Assembly: GCF_020510585.1 (NCBI RefSeq)
Contig: NZ_CP075190.1
Location: forward strand, 4,152,001-4,216,000
Source of the DNA: Ferribacterium limneticum
GTDB lineage: Bacteria; Pseudomonadota; Gammaproteobacteria; Burkholderiales; Rhodocyclaceae
DNA length: 64,000 nt
Direction: 5' to 3'
The position numbers and the translations under genes are program-made. Shown piece after piece: positions 1 to 8,222 of the stretch. A model generated the notes under the pieces. It was given only the letters and a program-made list of their open reading frames with translations, did no database searches and was not told the DNA's origin. Numbering within the stretch: the first letter of the stretch is position 1; the number at the start of each line of letters is the position of its first letter.

Positions 1-1158
1 GAGGCTGCGCTGTGTCACCTTGTCTTCGCGCACCGTGCCCAGCGTTTGGCGGGCGCTGGTCGTATACAGACCAACCGGGTTGAGGTCATCGATCCGCCCC
101 TGCAGACCGATACTGTTCTCGACTTCAAAGCCGCCCCAGCGATCAAACATTGCATGCGAAACAGCGAAACCGCCGGCCTGCCGGCGCTCGGCCTGCTTGA
201 ACTGGTCACCCGGCGGACAACCGGCATTCAGGCAATACTGGAAGTTGGACCACAAATCGAGGTCGGACTTCAACCACCAGACATTGACCTTGCTCTGCGC
301 CTTTTCCCGGCGCTTGGCCCACTCGCCGGACAGGCTGTAGCGATACGTCTCGCCGCCAGTCGTCGGATCGAGCGAGCCGAAGCGGTCGACGGCACCGCTG
401 GAAATGGCGCGCTGGGCAATCTGGTCGGTCGATGTCCACCGGCCACGGTACGCCATGCCGGTAAGCGAAAAACCATCGTTGGGCGTGCCCTGGCTGTAAC
501 GCAGCACGCCATTGATCTTGCGGTAATGCTCCTCGATCTGCCACGGCCCGTCGTTGTGGAATAGCTCAAGGCCGTAGAGCAGATGGCCACCTGCAACCTC
601 CGGCGAACCGGCAAGCAGGCTGCGCGCGTAGCCATTCTGGCCGAGCGTGACCTGTCCCAGCGTGCTGTCAATCTTGCGAACATAGTCGATGTGCGCCGCG
701 CCGGCCGACGAAAAATCGCCTTCCTCGGCGAAATACGGGCCTTTCCGGAAGCTGATGCGCTCGACCAGTTCGGGAATCAGGAAATTGAGATCGGTGTAGC
801 CCTGGCCGTGGGCGTGCGTCGGCATATTGACCGGCACGCCGCCAACATAGGTGGCGAAATCGGTACCGTGGTCGAGATTGAAGCCGCGCAGAAAATACTG
901 GTTGGCCTTGCCGTCGCCGGCATGCTGGGTGACGATCAGGCCCGGCACCATTTCCAGCGCCTCGCCGGGCCGCAGAATGGGCACTGCCGCCAGACGCTGG
1001 CTGGAAACCACGCCTTCGCTGCCTGAGGCCGCGATGCCTTCGAGGTTTTCCGCCCTGGCCCGGACTTCAACCGCCGATAGTTCGACCGACTCATGAGCAA
1101 ACGCCGGGCTCATCGCCATCATGAAATATGAACCAATTATTTTTCGTCTTAATTTCAT
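1..1158 (-). CDS. TonB-dependent outer-membrane receptor (3' end cut by window edge)
   Basis: The reading frame is open from an ATG at 1158 to the window edge and gives about 386 residues, so this is the N-terminal part only. It starts with a short basic, hydrophobic leader ending in SPAFA, a likely signal peptidase site. A plug domain follows with the typical stretches ILRPGEALEMVPGLIV, QYFLRGFNLDHGTDF, GGVPVNMPTHAHGQGY and LVERISFRKGPYFAEEGDFS; beta-barrel sequence follows. It lies 44 bp downstream of the nickel permease on the same strand, so it is probably in the same transcript behind the NikR-type operator. I therefore infer nickel (or nickel-chelate) as substrate; the sequence alone shows only the receptor family. 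Confidence 0.9.
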   Translation of the reverse strand, partial: MKLRRKIIGSYFMMAMSPAFAHESVELSAVEVRARAENLEGIAASGSEGVVSSQRLAAVPILRPGEALEMVPGLIVTQHAGDGKANQYFLRGFNLDHGTDFATYVGGVPVNMPTHAHGQGYTDLNFLIPELVERISFRKGPYFAEEGDFSSAGAAHIDYVRKIDSTLGQVTLGQNGYARSLLAGSPEVAGGHLLYGLELFHNDGPWQIEEHYRKINGVLRYSQGTPNDGFSLTGMAYRGRWTSTDQIAQRAISSGAVDRFGSLDPTTGGETYRYSLSGEWAKRREKAQSKVNVWWLKSDLDLWSNFQYCLNAGCPPGDQFKQAERRQAGGFAVSHAMFDRWGGFEVENSIGLQGRIDDLNPVGLYTTSARQTLGTVREDKVTQRSL

Positions 1159-1202
1159 CGCGCAAAAAAGCCGGTCGCCCGGCCATCCCCATCGCTATGT
1201 CG

Positions 1203-2012
1203 TCAAGCCGCCACCGGCCGGCGCGTCAGGCGCACCGCTGCAACAAAGCTGAGGGCAATGATCACCACTAGCGAAAAACCGAATATCAGTTCCTTGCCTT
1301 CGCTCCACATATCGACCGCTGGCGACAACATCCTGGCGGCGCCGAAGGCAGCGACCAGCAGGCTGACGCCGGAAACGACTAGCCCCATGACGCGCGAAGC
1401 AATGAGCGCCACCTGATCGGCGCGGGCGATGAGGCGGGCGATCCACAGGCCGTTGATGCCATCGGTAAGCAACATGCCGAGCATGAAGAGCAGGGCGAGC
1501 ACGAGGGCATGCTCCCAGCCGCCGAACTGGGTGGCGGTCAGGGCAAAGAAGGCGGCTTGCGACAGGGTGTCGAAGGAGAGGGCGAACAGGGCGCCGACCA
1601 AGGCAATCAGCGCCGGGTGCGAAACATGGCGCAGGTTGCCGAGCAGACGGCCCTTGAGGCCGACCGGTTGGACCATTTCATGGGGTTCGGCGGCGAGTAC
1701 GGCGGCCAGATTGAGGCTGCCCAGCGCGACGAGAAAGCCGATGGAAATCACCGCACCGAGCGTGCCGAACCATTCCGGCACCGCCCACTGCCCGGCCAGC
1801 GCCGAGACGCCGAGGGCGATGGCCATGACCACGGCACCGTGGCCGAGCGAGAACAGGGTGCCGCAATAGCGCGCCAGATCGGGCCGGGTACGGGCGTTGT
1901 AGCGGGTCAGGCCATCGATGGTGGCCAGATGGTCGGCGTCGAAACCGTGCTTCATACCCAGGACGAAGGTCAGTATCAGCAGTGACAACCAGTCGTTGGG
2001 CAGGGTTTCCAT
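1203..2012 (-). CDS. hoxN: NiCoT-family nickel/cobalt permease
   Basis: A 269-residue polytopic membrane protein. The NiCoT signature HGFDADH (residues 23-29) is present near the N-terminus and provides the metal-selectivity histidine and aspartates. LGHGAVV and a series of hydrophobic helices follow. It imports Ni2+ (possibly Co2+) across the inner membrane for [NiFe]-hydrogenase assembly. It is somewhat shorter than classical HoxN (about 350 residues) but keeps the signature helix. The start lies 10 bp from a GTATGA/TCATAC inverted repeat, and nikR is 1.4 kb away, so nickel-dependent repression is likely. The downstream gene on the same strand is a TonB-dependent receptor. Confidence 0.9.
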   Translation of the reverse strand: METLPNDWLSLLILTFVLGMKHGFDADHLATIDGLTRYNARTRPDLARYCGTLFSLGHGAVVMAIALGVSALAGQWAVPEWFGTLGAVISIGFLVALGSLNLAAVLAAEPHEMVQPVGLKGRLLGNLRHVSHPALIALVGALFALSFDTLSQAAFFALTATQFGGWEHALVLALLFMLGMLLTDGINGLWIARLIARADQVALIASRVMGLVVSGVSLLVAAFGAARMLSPAVDMWSEGKELIFGFSLVVIIALSFVAAVRLTRRPVAA

Positions 2013-2021
2013 GATCGTCCC

Positions 2022-2048
2022 GTATGAAAGTTATACCAATCTTCATAC
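2022..2048 (-). promoter_or_regulatory. Probable NikR operator upstream of hoxN
   Basis: The perfect inverted repeat GTATGAA...TTCATAC is seen directly. The hexamers GTATGA (2022-2027) and TCATAC (2043-2048) are separated by 15 bp. The E. coli NikR operator is GTATGA-N16-TCATAC, so both half sites match exactly but the spacing is one base shorter. The site lies just upstream of hoxN and close to a nikR gene. Confidence 0.75.
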
Positions 2049-2127
2049 AAAGACCGTGCCAGATCAATAAGTCATTGTTCGTATTGAGTTCAAGACAAAA
2101 TAGCTTTTGGCAAACCCGAGCAAATGG

Positions 2128-3474
2128 TTAGCAACTTTCCACAGGCAGTGCAAGGATAAATTCCGCCCCGCCCCCCGGGAGGTTGTGGGCGCTGAGTTTG
2201 CCGCCATGCCGTTCGACGATGCTGTAGCTGATCGACAGGCCAAGACCGGTGCCCTGACCGACCGGCTTGGTGGTGAAAAAAGGCTCGAACAGGCGGCCCA
2301 GATGTTTCTCGGAAATCCCCGGTCCGTTGTCGGCAAAGCGCAGGATCACCATGCCATCTTCGATGTTGCCGCTGACGGTCAAGGCGGGTTCCCGCTGGCT
2401 GGCCGTGGCGTCGCAGGCGTTCTGGACGAGATTCATGATGACCTGCTGGAGTTGCCCCGACGAACCGGAACATTTCAAATTTGGCGATATTTTCGTGTTG
2501 ACCGTGAAATTGGCCGCCGCGCTCTGCACGACCCAGCGCACCGAGCGCTCGACGACTTCGTTCAGGCTGACCTGCTCGGGCGTCATCTTGTCGACGGCCG
2601 AAAAGCGCTTGAGCGCATCGACGATGTCACGCGTGCGCTCGGCCCCTTCGATCATGCCGTCGATGAGGTGCGGCATGTCGGCCAGGATGCGGTCGATGCG
2701 CAGCTCCTGACGCATGGCCTGCAAGGCGCCGTCTTCGGCCGCATCGCTGGCATGCACCGCGCCGAGGTAGCTTTCGAGCCGGCTGGCGTAGCGCTTGAGC
2801 GACAGCACGTTGCCAAGCACGAAACTGATCGGGTTGTTGAGCTCATGCGCGACGCCGGCCACCAGACGGCCGAGCGACACCATCTTTTCAGCGTGCAGCA
2901 ACTGGCCTTGCGTCCGCTTGAGATCATCGTGCGCCTGGCGCAAAGCCGAATAGGCACGGCGCAATTCGCCGACCGGGCGGCCGGTGACGACCATGCCCAT
3001 GAGCTTGCCGGTCTGCGACAGGCGCGGCGTGCAGTTCATCGATACCGGCACGGTCGAGCCGTCGCCGGCGCGCAGGAAGAACTCGCAGTCATGGACACCT
3101 TCGCGACCGTAGCGGGCGAAGATGTCGCGTGCCTTGGCCCGTTCGACATCGTCGGCGAAGAGGTCGAAGACTGGCGTATGTTCGAGTTCGCCGGCCGTCT
3201 TGCCGGAGAAATGCTGCAGCGATGAATTGACCTCCTCGATGCCGCCGTTGCGGTCGCAGACGATCAGGATGTCCGACATCGAGGCGAGGACGCTCTCGAT
3301 GAACTGGTGCGACTCTTCGAGCGCGGCATTCTTTTCTTCGAGGGCGACTTCGTATTGCAGGAGGTCGTTGTAGACCTCGTCCATTTTCTGGATGACCTCG
3401 ATCCAGGCCTGCTCGCCACCCGGCGGCAGGGGCGACTCGCCGGACAGGTCAGCGGGCGGGGCGATAGTGGACAT
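2128..3474 (-). CDS. hoxJ: Hydrogenase-regulating sensor histidine kinase HoxJ/HupT
   Basis: A 448-residue soluble kinase with a coiled-coil lead-in, a PAS domain (about 60-170), an H-box AGVAHELNNPISFVLGN with His210, an N-box around Asn352, and DNGPG and GTGLGL ATP-lid motifs. The H-box context (LNNPISFVLGN...LKRY) is characteristic of the HupT/HoxJ family. These kinases receive the H2 signal from the sensor hydrogenase HoxBC and act on HoxA. I chose the ATG at 3474, which overlaps the end of nikR by 26 bp; an upstream ATG at 3591 would lie deep inside nikR and adds low-complexity sequence. Residues about 323-335 are encoded by a copy of the dispersed repeat. There are no membrane segments, fitting a cytoplasmic H2-signalling complex. 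Confidence 0.88.
   Translation of the reverse strand: MSTIAPPADLSGESPLPPGGEQAWIEVIQKMDEVYNDLLQYEVALEEKNAALEESHQFIESVLASMSDILIVCDRNGGIEEVNSSLQHFSGKTAGELEHTPVFDLFADDVERAKARDIFARYGREGVHDCEFFLRAGDGSTVPVSMNCTPRLSQTGKLMGMVVTGRPVGELRRAYSALRQAHDDLKRTQGQLLHAEKMVSLGRLVAGVAHELNNPISFVLGNVLSLKRYASRLESYLGAVHASDAAEDGALQAMRQELRIDRILADMPHLIDGMIEGAERTRDIVDALKRFSAVDKMTPEQVSLNEVVERSVRWVVQSAAANFTVNTKISPNLKCSGSSGQLQQVIMNLVQNACDATASQREPALTVSGNIEDGMVILRFADNGPGISEKHLGRLFEPFFTTKPVGQGTGLGLSISYSIVERHGGKLSAHNLPGGGAEFILALPVESC
2472..2505 (-). repeat. Dispersed 34-bp repeat, copy 1 (inside hoxJ)
   Basis: Read on the minus strand: ACGGTCAAC, then ACGAAAATA, TCGCC and AAATTTGAAA. It is in frame inside hoxJ and encodes TVNTKISPNLK between the H-box and N-box. 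The first AT tract is degenerate (AAAATA instead of A6). Confidence 0.75.
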
Positions 3475-3913
3475 GGGCTGCGCCGTGTTCGTCGTGGGCG
3501 TGGTGATGTTCCGCTTCGAGCGCGATGACGTTGAGCTTGCCGTGGCGGACGCCGCGTTCGGCCATGAGCGCATCGGCAAATTGCCGGACATCGGCGGTGG
3601 CGCCTTTGAGGATGACCGATTCGAGGCAATTGTTGTGATCGAGGTGGCTGTGCATGGCCGCCACCGTCAGGTCGTGGTGATCGTGCTGCAGGCCGGTCAG
3701 GCGCTCGGCCAGTTCGCGTTCGTGGTGGTTGTAGACGTAGGACAGGTTGGCGACGCAGTGGCCGGACGGCGTTTCGCGCAAGCGGTCGCTCTCGATGGCG
3801 CCGCGGATCAGGTCGCGCACGGCTTCCGAGCGGTTGCTGTAGCCGCGGGCCGCGATGAGTTGGTCGAATTCTTTGGCCAAAGCCTCATCCAAAGAAATTG
3901 TGAAGCGTTCCAT
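3449..3913 (-). CDS. nikR: Nickel-responsive transcriptional regulator NikR
   Basis: A 154-residue protein with an N-terminal ribbon-helix-helix domain (MERFTISLDEALAKEFDQLI...GYSNRSEAVRDLIR) and a C-terminal ACT-like nickel-binding domain. The nickel site is recognisable: QHDHHD, MHSHLDHNNCLE and GVRHG match the E. coli NikR His/His/His/Cys ligand region. The C-terminal tail is longer than usual and His-rich (EAEHHHAHDEHGAAHVHY), which may bind extra nickel. It represses nickel-uptake genes when nickel is plentiful. It is followed by hoxJ with a 26-bp overlap, so nickel and H2 regulators share a transcript. Confidence 0.95.
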   Translation of the reverse strand: MERFTISLDEALAKEFDQLIAARGYSNRSEAVRDLIRGAIESDRLRETPSGHCVANLSYVYNHHERELAERLTGLQHDHHDLTVAAMHSHLDHNNCLESVILKGATADVRQFADALMAERGVRHGKLNVIALEAEHHHAHDEHGAAHVHYRPAR

Positions 3914-3991
3914 GTTCTTTGCTCCGTGCTAAATACGGCCTTAAAACGCGATGCTAGGATGGCCCTCACCACATTCTAACGTCTCGCTCAA

Positions 3992-4318
3992 ATGACCGCT
4001 GCCCTCGATACCGAACAGATCCGCGCCGCCCTGCGCAAGGTGGTCGACCCCGAGGTCGGCGCCAATATTGTCGATCTCGGGCTGATCTACCGCATCGAAC
4101 TCGACGGCAGCCAGCTGCTCATCGAAATGACCATGACTTCGCCGGCCTGCCCGATGGGTGAAATGATCGTCGACGACGCCTACGCCGAACTCGACCGCAT
4201 CCTGCCAGCCGACTGCCAGCCGGAAATCCGCCTCGTCTGGGAGCCGCCCTGGGCGCCATCGATGATGAGCGAAAAGTGCCGCCTGAGTCTGGGCTGGGAC
4301 GAGGCAGACAACGCGTAA
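3992..4318 (+). CDS. DUF59 / MIP18-family Fe-S cluster assembly factor
   Basis: 108 residues. The family pattern is clear: IRAALRKVVDPEVGANIVDLGLIYRIEL, then TMTSPACPMGEMI with the reactive Cys in the SPACP motif. Proteins of this family (PaaD, SufT and MIP18 type) help mature Fe-S proteins. Its stop codon directly abuts the start of the membrane protein downstream, so the two are translationally linked, and a hemerythrin follows. The three together suggest a small redox or NO-stress operon; that role is inferred. Confidence 0.85.
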   Translation: MTAALDTEQIRAALRKVVDPEVGANIVDLGLIYRIELDGSQLLIEMTMTSPACPMGEMIVDDAYAELDRILPADCQPEIRLVWEPPWAPSMMSEKCRLSLGWDEADNA

Positions 4319-5386
4319 ATGGCTGATCTCAAACTCGGCGGCCGCTTGCCGCTGCTCTTTTTTGGCATGCTCTCGCTGCTCGGCGGCGTCATGGCCGGCC
4401 TCGGCCGCCTTGGCTGGGATGTTCCCGGCCCGGCCATGCAGGCCGCCGGTGTGCACGGGCCACTGATGATCGCCGCCTTTTTCGGCACGGTGATCAGCCT
4501 TGAACGCGCTGTCGCAGCGGGCCGGAGCTGGGCCTACCTCGCCCCCTTGGCGGCCGGGGCCAGCGGCATTGCTCTGCTCGCCGGCGCACCGTTGCTGCTT
4601 GGGCAGATGCTCGGCAGCCTTGGCGCAATCGGCCTGATCGCCGCCAGCGCCGTTGCCCTGCGCCGCCAGGTCGCCGTCTTCACCATCATCCTGACCCTGG
4701 CCGCCGGCTGCTGGCTGGTCGGCAACCTGCTCTGGCTGGCCACCGGCAACGTCAGCGCTGCCGTCGCCTGGTGGCTGCTATTTCTCGTTTTGACCATCGC
4801 CGGCGAACGGCTCGAACTGACCCGTTTTCTCCCCACGCCGCCGCTCGCCCAAAAGCTGTTCATCGCCATCGTCGGTGTTCTGCTGCTCGGCGCAGTGGCC
4901 GGGCTCGACCGGCTTTTTGCCGGCGGATTGATCGCCCTCGCCATCTGGCTGCTGCGTTACGACATCGCCCGCCGCAACATCGCCACCGAAGGGCTGACCC
5001 GCTTCATCGCTGCCTGCCTGCTTTCCGGCTACGCCTGGCTCTTTGCAGCCGGCCTGCTCGGGCTGGCTGGCGCCTTTGCTCCCGGTCATGAATGGCGCGA
5101 TGCAGCCTTGCACGCCATCGGCCTCGGCTTTGTGTTTTCGATGGTCTTCGGCCACGCGCCGATCATTTTCCCGGCCGTCACCCGCATCAGGATCCCCTAC
5201 CACCCGGCGCTTTACCTGCCGCTCGCGCTGCTCCACCTGACGCTGGCGCTGCGGGTGTTCGGCGGCCTGAACGACAACTTTGACCTGCGCCACACCGCCG
5301 CCCTGCTCAACGGGCTGGTCCTGCTCATATTTATTGCAACGCTGGTGACACTAGTCCGGCGTAACGCCAAACGAGGTGCCCGATGA
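4319..5386 (+). CDS. Polytopic membrane protein, NnrS-like
   Basis: 355 residues with about ten hydrophobic helices. HGPLMIAAFFGTVISLERAVA near the N-terminus and FGHAPIIFPAVTRI in the C-terminal third, each with a conserved His, resemble haem/copper membrane proteins of the NnrS type, but the match is weak and from memory. It begins immediately after the DUF59 stop codon and overlaps the hemerythrin gene by 4 bp (ATGA), so it belongs to a tight three-gene operon. Function is unproven; a role in nitrogen-oxide or metal stress is an inference. Confidence 0.7.
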   Translation: MADLKLGGRLPLLFFGMLSLLGGVMAGLGRLGWDVPGPAMQAAGVHGPLMIAAFFGTVISLERAVAAGRSWAYLAPLAAGASGIALLAGAPLLLGQMLGSLGAIGLIAASAVALRRQVAVFTIILTLAAGCWLVGNLLWLATGNVSAAVAWWLLFLVLTIAGERLELTRFLPTPPLAQKLFIAIVGVLLLGAVAGLDRLFAGGLIALAIWLLRYDIARRNIATEGLTRFIAACLLSGYAWLFAAGLLGLAGAFAPGHEWRDAALHAIGLGFVFSMVFGHAPIIFPAVTRIRIPYHPALYLPLALLHLTLALRVFGGLNDNFDLRHTAALLNGLVLLIFIATLVTLVRRNAKRGAR

Positions 5387-5775
5387 AACGCCATGCCGCC
5401 CTGCTGCAACTCTCGCGCGAACACCACCACGCCCTCAAGCTGTCCCGACTGGCCCGCTTTGCCAGCGACTCCGGCCACGCACTGGCCATCGCCGAGGCGG
5501 CCGAGAAGATCATCGAGTCTTTTCCCGAAGTGCTCGAACACCATTTCGAGACAGAAGAAAAAGACCTGCTGCCGGCGCTGGCTGCCGCTGGCGCCAGCGT
5601 CCTGGTCGAGCGCACGCTCGCCGAACATGCCGAACTGCGCGACCTCTGCCGCTGCATGCCGGAAGCGGACAGCGAAATCCTCGCCCGCTTCGCCACCCTG
5701 CTCCACGACCATGTCCGTTTCGAGGAACGTGAGGTGTTCGAAACGGCGCAGCGACTCCTCTACCCGGAGCACTGA
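5383..5775 (+). CDS. Hemerythrin HHE-domain protein
   Basis: 130 residues with the cation-binding hemerythrin pattern: SREHHHALKLS (His ligands), EHHFETEEKDLLPAL (HxxxE), AEHAELR and LLHDHVRFEEREVFE. This forms the four-helix bundle that binds a di-iron centre for O2 or NO sensing, storage or repair. It overlaps the preceding membrane gene by 4 bp (ATGA). A copy of the dispersed repeat starts 36 bp after its stop codon. Confidence 0.9.
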   Translation: MKRHAALLQLSREHHHALKLSRLARFASDSGHALAIAEAAEKIIESFPEVLEHHFETEEKDLLPALAAAGASVLVERTLAEHAELRDLCRCMPEADSEILARFATLLHDHVRFEEREVFETAQRLLYPEH

Positions 5776-5810
5776 ACGCTCCAAAGAGGGGCACAAATTG
5801 TCGGATTTCT

Positions 5811-5845
5811 ACGGTCAACTGGAAAAAACCGCCAAATTTCAAATC
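5811..5845 (+). repeat. Dispersed repeat, copy 2 (intergenic)
   Basis: ACGGTCAACTGG, AAAAAA, CCGCC and AAATTTCAAAT in plus orientation, in the 229-bp gap (5776-6004) between the hemerythrin gene and the AAA ATPase. Nothing else was recognised in that gap apart from the ATPase ribosome-binding site. Confidence 0.85.
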
Positions 5846-6004
5846 GCCATTTCGCCTTGTTCAAAGGCCGTAAAGCCACACCCACCAAGGGTTAGCGCTC
5901 CTTCTCGAGGCCCGTTGCTCGAAACCGGGAACGGGATATGCTTGATTGAAACCGTAGCACGCTGGATCCGTTAACCGGTCTAAGAGCGCATGGAGGAAGT
6001 CATC

Positions 6005-6970
6005 ATGGCACACAGTGAAATCCGACTCTCGGTCGCTGAAGAGCGCACCATCTACGACGTGGCGGCCATCGATCGCGCCATGGAAGAGGCAGCCGGCAAT
6101 CGCAACGAAGCGCTGGCCAGCCTCTACGACAAGATGAAGCAGCGCGGCGGCGGCCGTTTCCTGATCCGCCCGACCGGCGCCGACATGATCGACGAACTCT
6201 ACGACACTTGCCCCAATTTCAGCGACGTGATCGACGACCTCAAGAAGTACGTCGCCCTCTCCGTCGCCGGCAACGAGCCGATGAGCTTCACGCCCATCCT
6301 GCTGCTCGGCGAGCCGGGCATCGGCAAGACCCATTTCGCCCGCGAACTGGCCAACCGTCTGGGTACCGGCCACGAGTTCATCTCGATGAGCTCGCTGACT
6401 GCCGGCTGGGTGCTGTCCGGTGCCTCGTCGCAGTGGAACAACGCCAAGCCGGGCAAGGTGGCGCACACGCTGGTGCATGGCGACTACGCCAACCCCATCG
6501 TCGTGCTCGACGAAATCGACAAGGCTGGCGGCGACTCGCGCTACGACCCGATGGGTTCGCTCTACGGCTTGCTCGAGCACGATACGGCGCGCGCCTTCAA
6601 GGACGAGTTCATCGATATCGACATCGATGCCTCGCACATCCTGTGGGTGACGACGGCCAACGACGAACGCTCGATTCCCGAGCCGATTCTCAACCGCATG
6701 AACGTCTACGAGGTGCCGCGCCCGGACCACGATGCGGCGATCAGCATCGCCGGCGCGCTGTACCGCGAGATCGTCGGCCAGCACGACTGGGGTTTCCCGC
6801 CGGAAGCCGACGAGGCGGTGCTCGAACGGCTCGGCTCGCTGCCGCCGCGCGACATGCGCAAACGTCTGCTCGCCGCCTTCGGCACGGCCAAGCTGGAAGG
6901 CCGCAACTGGCTGGAAGGGCGGGATTTCGAGCAGGCCAGAATGGGGCGGAGCCGGAAGATCGGTTTCTAG
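6005..6970 (+). CDS. AAA+ ATPase, Lon-related, without protease domain
   Basis: 321 residues from the ATG at 6005, which has GGAGG at 5992-5996, 8 bp upstream; an ATG at 5990 overlaps that Shine-Dalgarno and is rejected. Walker A GEPGIGKT (about residues 102-109), Walker B IVVLDEIDK, sensor-1 WVTTANDE and an arginine-finger region ILNRMNVYEVP are present. The C-terminal part (LPPRDMRKRLLAAFGTA) looks like a Lon-type lid domain, but no Ser-Lys protease domain follows. It is therefore probably a remodelling ATPase; its substrate is unknown. It seems to be a single-gene unit, convergent with the next gene. Confidence 0.85.
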   Translation: MAHSEIRLSVAEERTIYDVAAIDRAMEEAAGNRNEALASLYDKMKQRGGGRFLIRPTGADMIDELYDTCPNFSDVIDDLKKYVALSVAGNEPMSFTPILLLGEPGIGKTHFARELANRLGTGHEFISMSSLTAGWVLSGASSQWNNAKPGKVAHTLVHGDYANPIVVLDEIDKAGGDSRYDPMGSLYGLLEHDTARAFKDEFIDIDIDASHILWVTTANDERSIPEPILNRMNVYEVPRPDHDAAISIAGALYREIVGQHDWGFPPEADEAVLERLGSLPPRDMRKRLLAAFGTAKLEGRNWLEGRDFEQARMGRSRKIGF

Positions 6971-6978
6971 GCAGAAGG

Positions 6979-6998
6979 TCGGGCGCTGCGGCGCCCGA
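6979..6998. terminator. Hairpin between convergent genes
   Basis: TCGGGCGC, loop TGCG, GCGCCCGA: a perfect 8-bp GC-rich stem between the ATPase stop (6970) and the stop of the minus-strand gene (6999). There is no strong T-run, so a bidirectional terminator is likely but not certain. Confidence 0.5.
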
Positions 6999-8030
6999 TC
7001 AAACCTCTTCGATGCGGACCGACACCGGAAAATGGTCGCTGTAGCCGTCCAGATTGACGTTTTCAGCCACGTCGCCACTTGGCAGCCCAAAGCGTATCGG
7101 CCCCTCGCCGACGCGATGGCTGACCATGGGCGGATAGGCCTCGATGCGCGCACTGCCGTCGACCGTGCGCCAGCCGCTCTTCCCGGTCAGCAAGCCGCTT
7201 GAAATCAGGATCTGGTCGAACAGGCTGGCATCGCTGCCGAAATACAGCGTGCCGTTGAGCAGGCGCTGGTTGCCCTTGCGGTCCTGCGTCATCGCCGTCA
7301 GGTATTCCCAGCTCAGGTTGTAGAACCTGGCGCTCTTCGTCCGCGTTATATCGCCCCTGTCGCGCAGGCCCTGGGCGTGGATGGTGATCGACGGGTCGAA
7401 GGGTTCGTCGTTGAAGTCGCCGAGCGCGATGACTGCGACGCTATCGCCCTTCATTTCCCGTATCCTTCCATGCCAGTAGGCTAGCGTCTCGCCAGCCGTG
7501 GCGCGGAAACCTGACGAATATTCCGCCCCGTCGCCGGTCGACGAAGATCTTGAAGGCCAGTGGTTGGCCAGCATCACGAGTTGCTTGCCGGACGGTGCGA
7601 CGAAGGTGATCTGCGTGATGTCGCGCGTGCCGGTCTGGCGCATGACCCAGTGCGAAAACAGCTCATCCATCTTGGCGGTGAACTGGTTGGCATCGAACAG
7701 GAAAGCGGTATCGATGCCGCGCTGATCGCGCGCCGAATCGACATGAACGAGCTGGTAGTTGCGCGCCGGCAAGCCCTGATTGAGCTGATCGGCCAGCGCC
7801 TGCAGGGCAAAACGGTTTTCGACCTCGCACACCCCCAGAATATCGGGGCCGGCACCGTCCTTCATGCGGACGATAATCGAGCCGAGCTGGGCGATCTTGC
7901 GCTTGAACAGCGTCTCCGACCAGCCCTTGAGATCCTTCTGCATGGCCTTGGCGATCCACGGCTCGCGTGCTGGAAAGCCTTCGGGCGCAAAGAGGTTTTC
8001 GAGATTCCAGAAGGCAATGAGCGCGGACAT
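6999..8030 (-). CDS. Endonuclease/exonuclease/phosphatase (EEP) family protein
   Basis: 343 residues. The EEP fold motifs appear in order: FWNLENLF (metal Asn), [10 protein letters not shown] (catalytic Glu), [17 protein letters not shown] (Asp/Asn pair) and the C-terminal SDHFPV (Asp-His). No signal peptide is seen. The family includes DNases, phosphodiesterases and lipid phosphatases, and the substrate here cannot be assigned. The 192-bp gap upstream of it (8031-8222) holds no gene that I can see. Confidence 0.85.
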   Translation of the reverse strand: MSALIAFWNLENLFAPEGFPAREPWIAKAMQKDLKGWSETLFKRKIAQLGSIIVRMKDGAGPDILGVCEVENRFALQALADQLNQGLPARNYQLVHVDSARDQRGIDTAFLFDANQFTAKMDELFSHWVMRQTGTRDITQITFVAPSGKQLVMLANHWPSRSSSTGDGAEYSSGFRATAGETLAYWHGRIREMKGDSVAVIALGDFNDEPFDPSITIHAQGLRDRGDITRTKSARFYNLSWEYLTAMTQDRKGNQRLLNGTLYFGSDASLFDQILISSGLLTGKSGWRTVDGSARIEAYPPMVSHRVGEGPIRFGLPSGDVAENVNLDGYSDHFPVSVRIEEV

Positions 8031-8222
8031 TTTGGACTCCTTCGCTAGCGGATCGGGCGGATCAAGCCCCGTGCGGCAACAGTTCCAGTCTAATAAGCAA
8101 GCAGCGGAATTACCAAGGCATTTTCAGCCGGAACTCGGCGGGATCGACTGCAAGCACCGGCATCGGATCGTCGATCCCCGACCGCCCTCTTTGCTGCTCC
8201 GGATGATTTTCTGGATGGGAAA

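Noticed and set aside
20..1096. Plus-strand frames opposite the TonB-dependent receptor
   Set aside because: They are antisense shadows of a clear receptor frame on the minus strand and show no recognisable domain.
3475..3591. Upstream ATG for hoxJ
   Set aside because: It would overlap nikR by 143 bp and add a Ser/Thr/Arg-rich segment unlike HoxJ. The ATG at 3474 is preferred.
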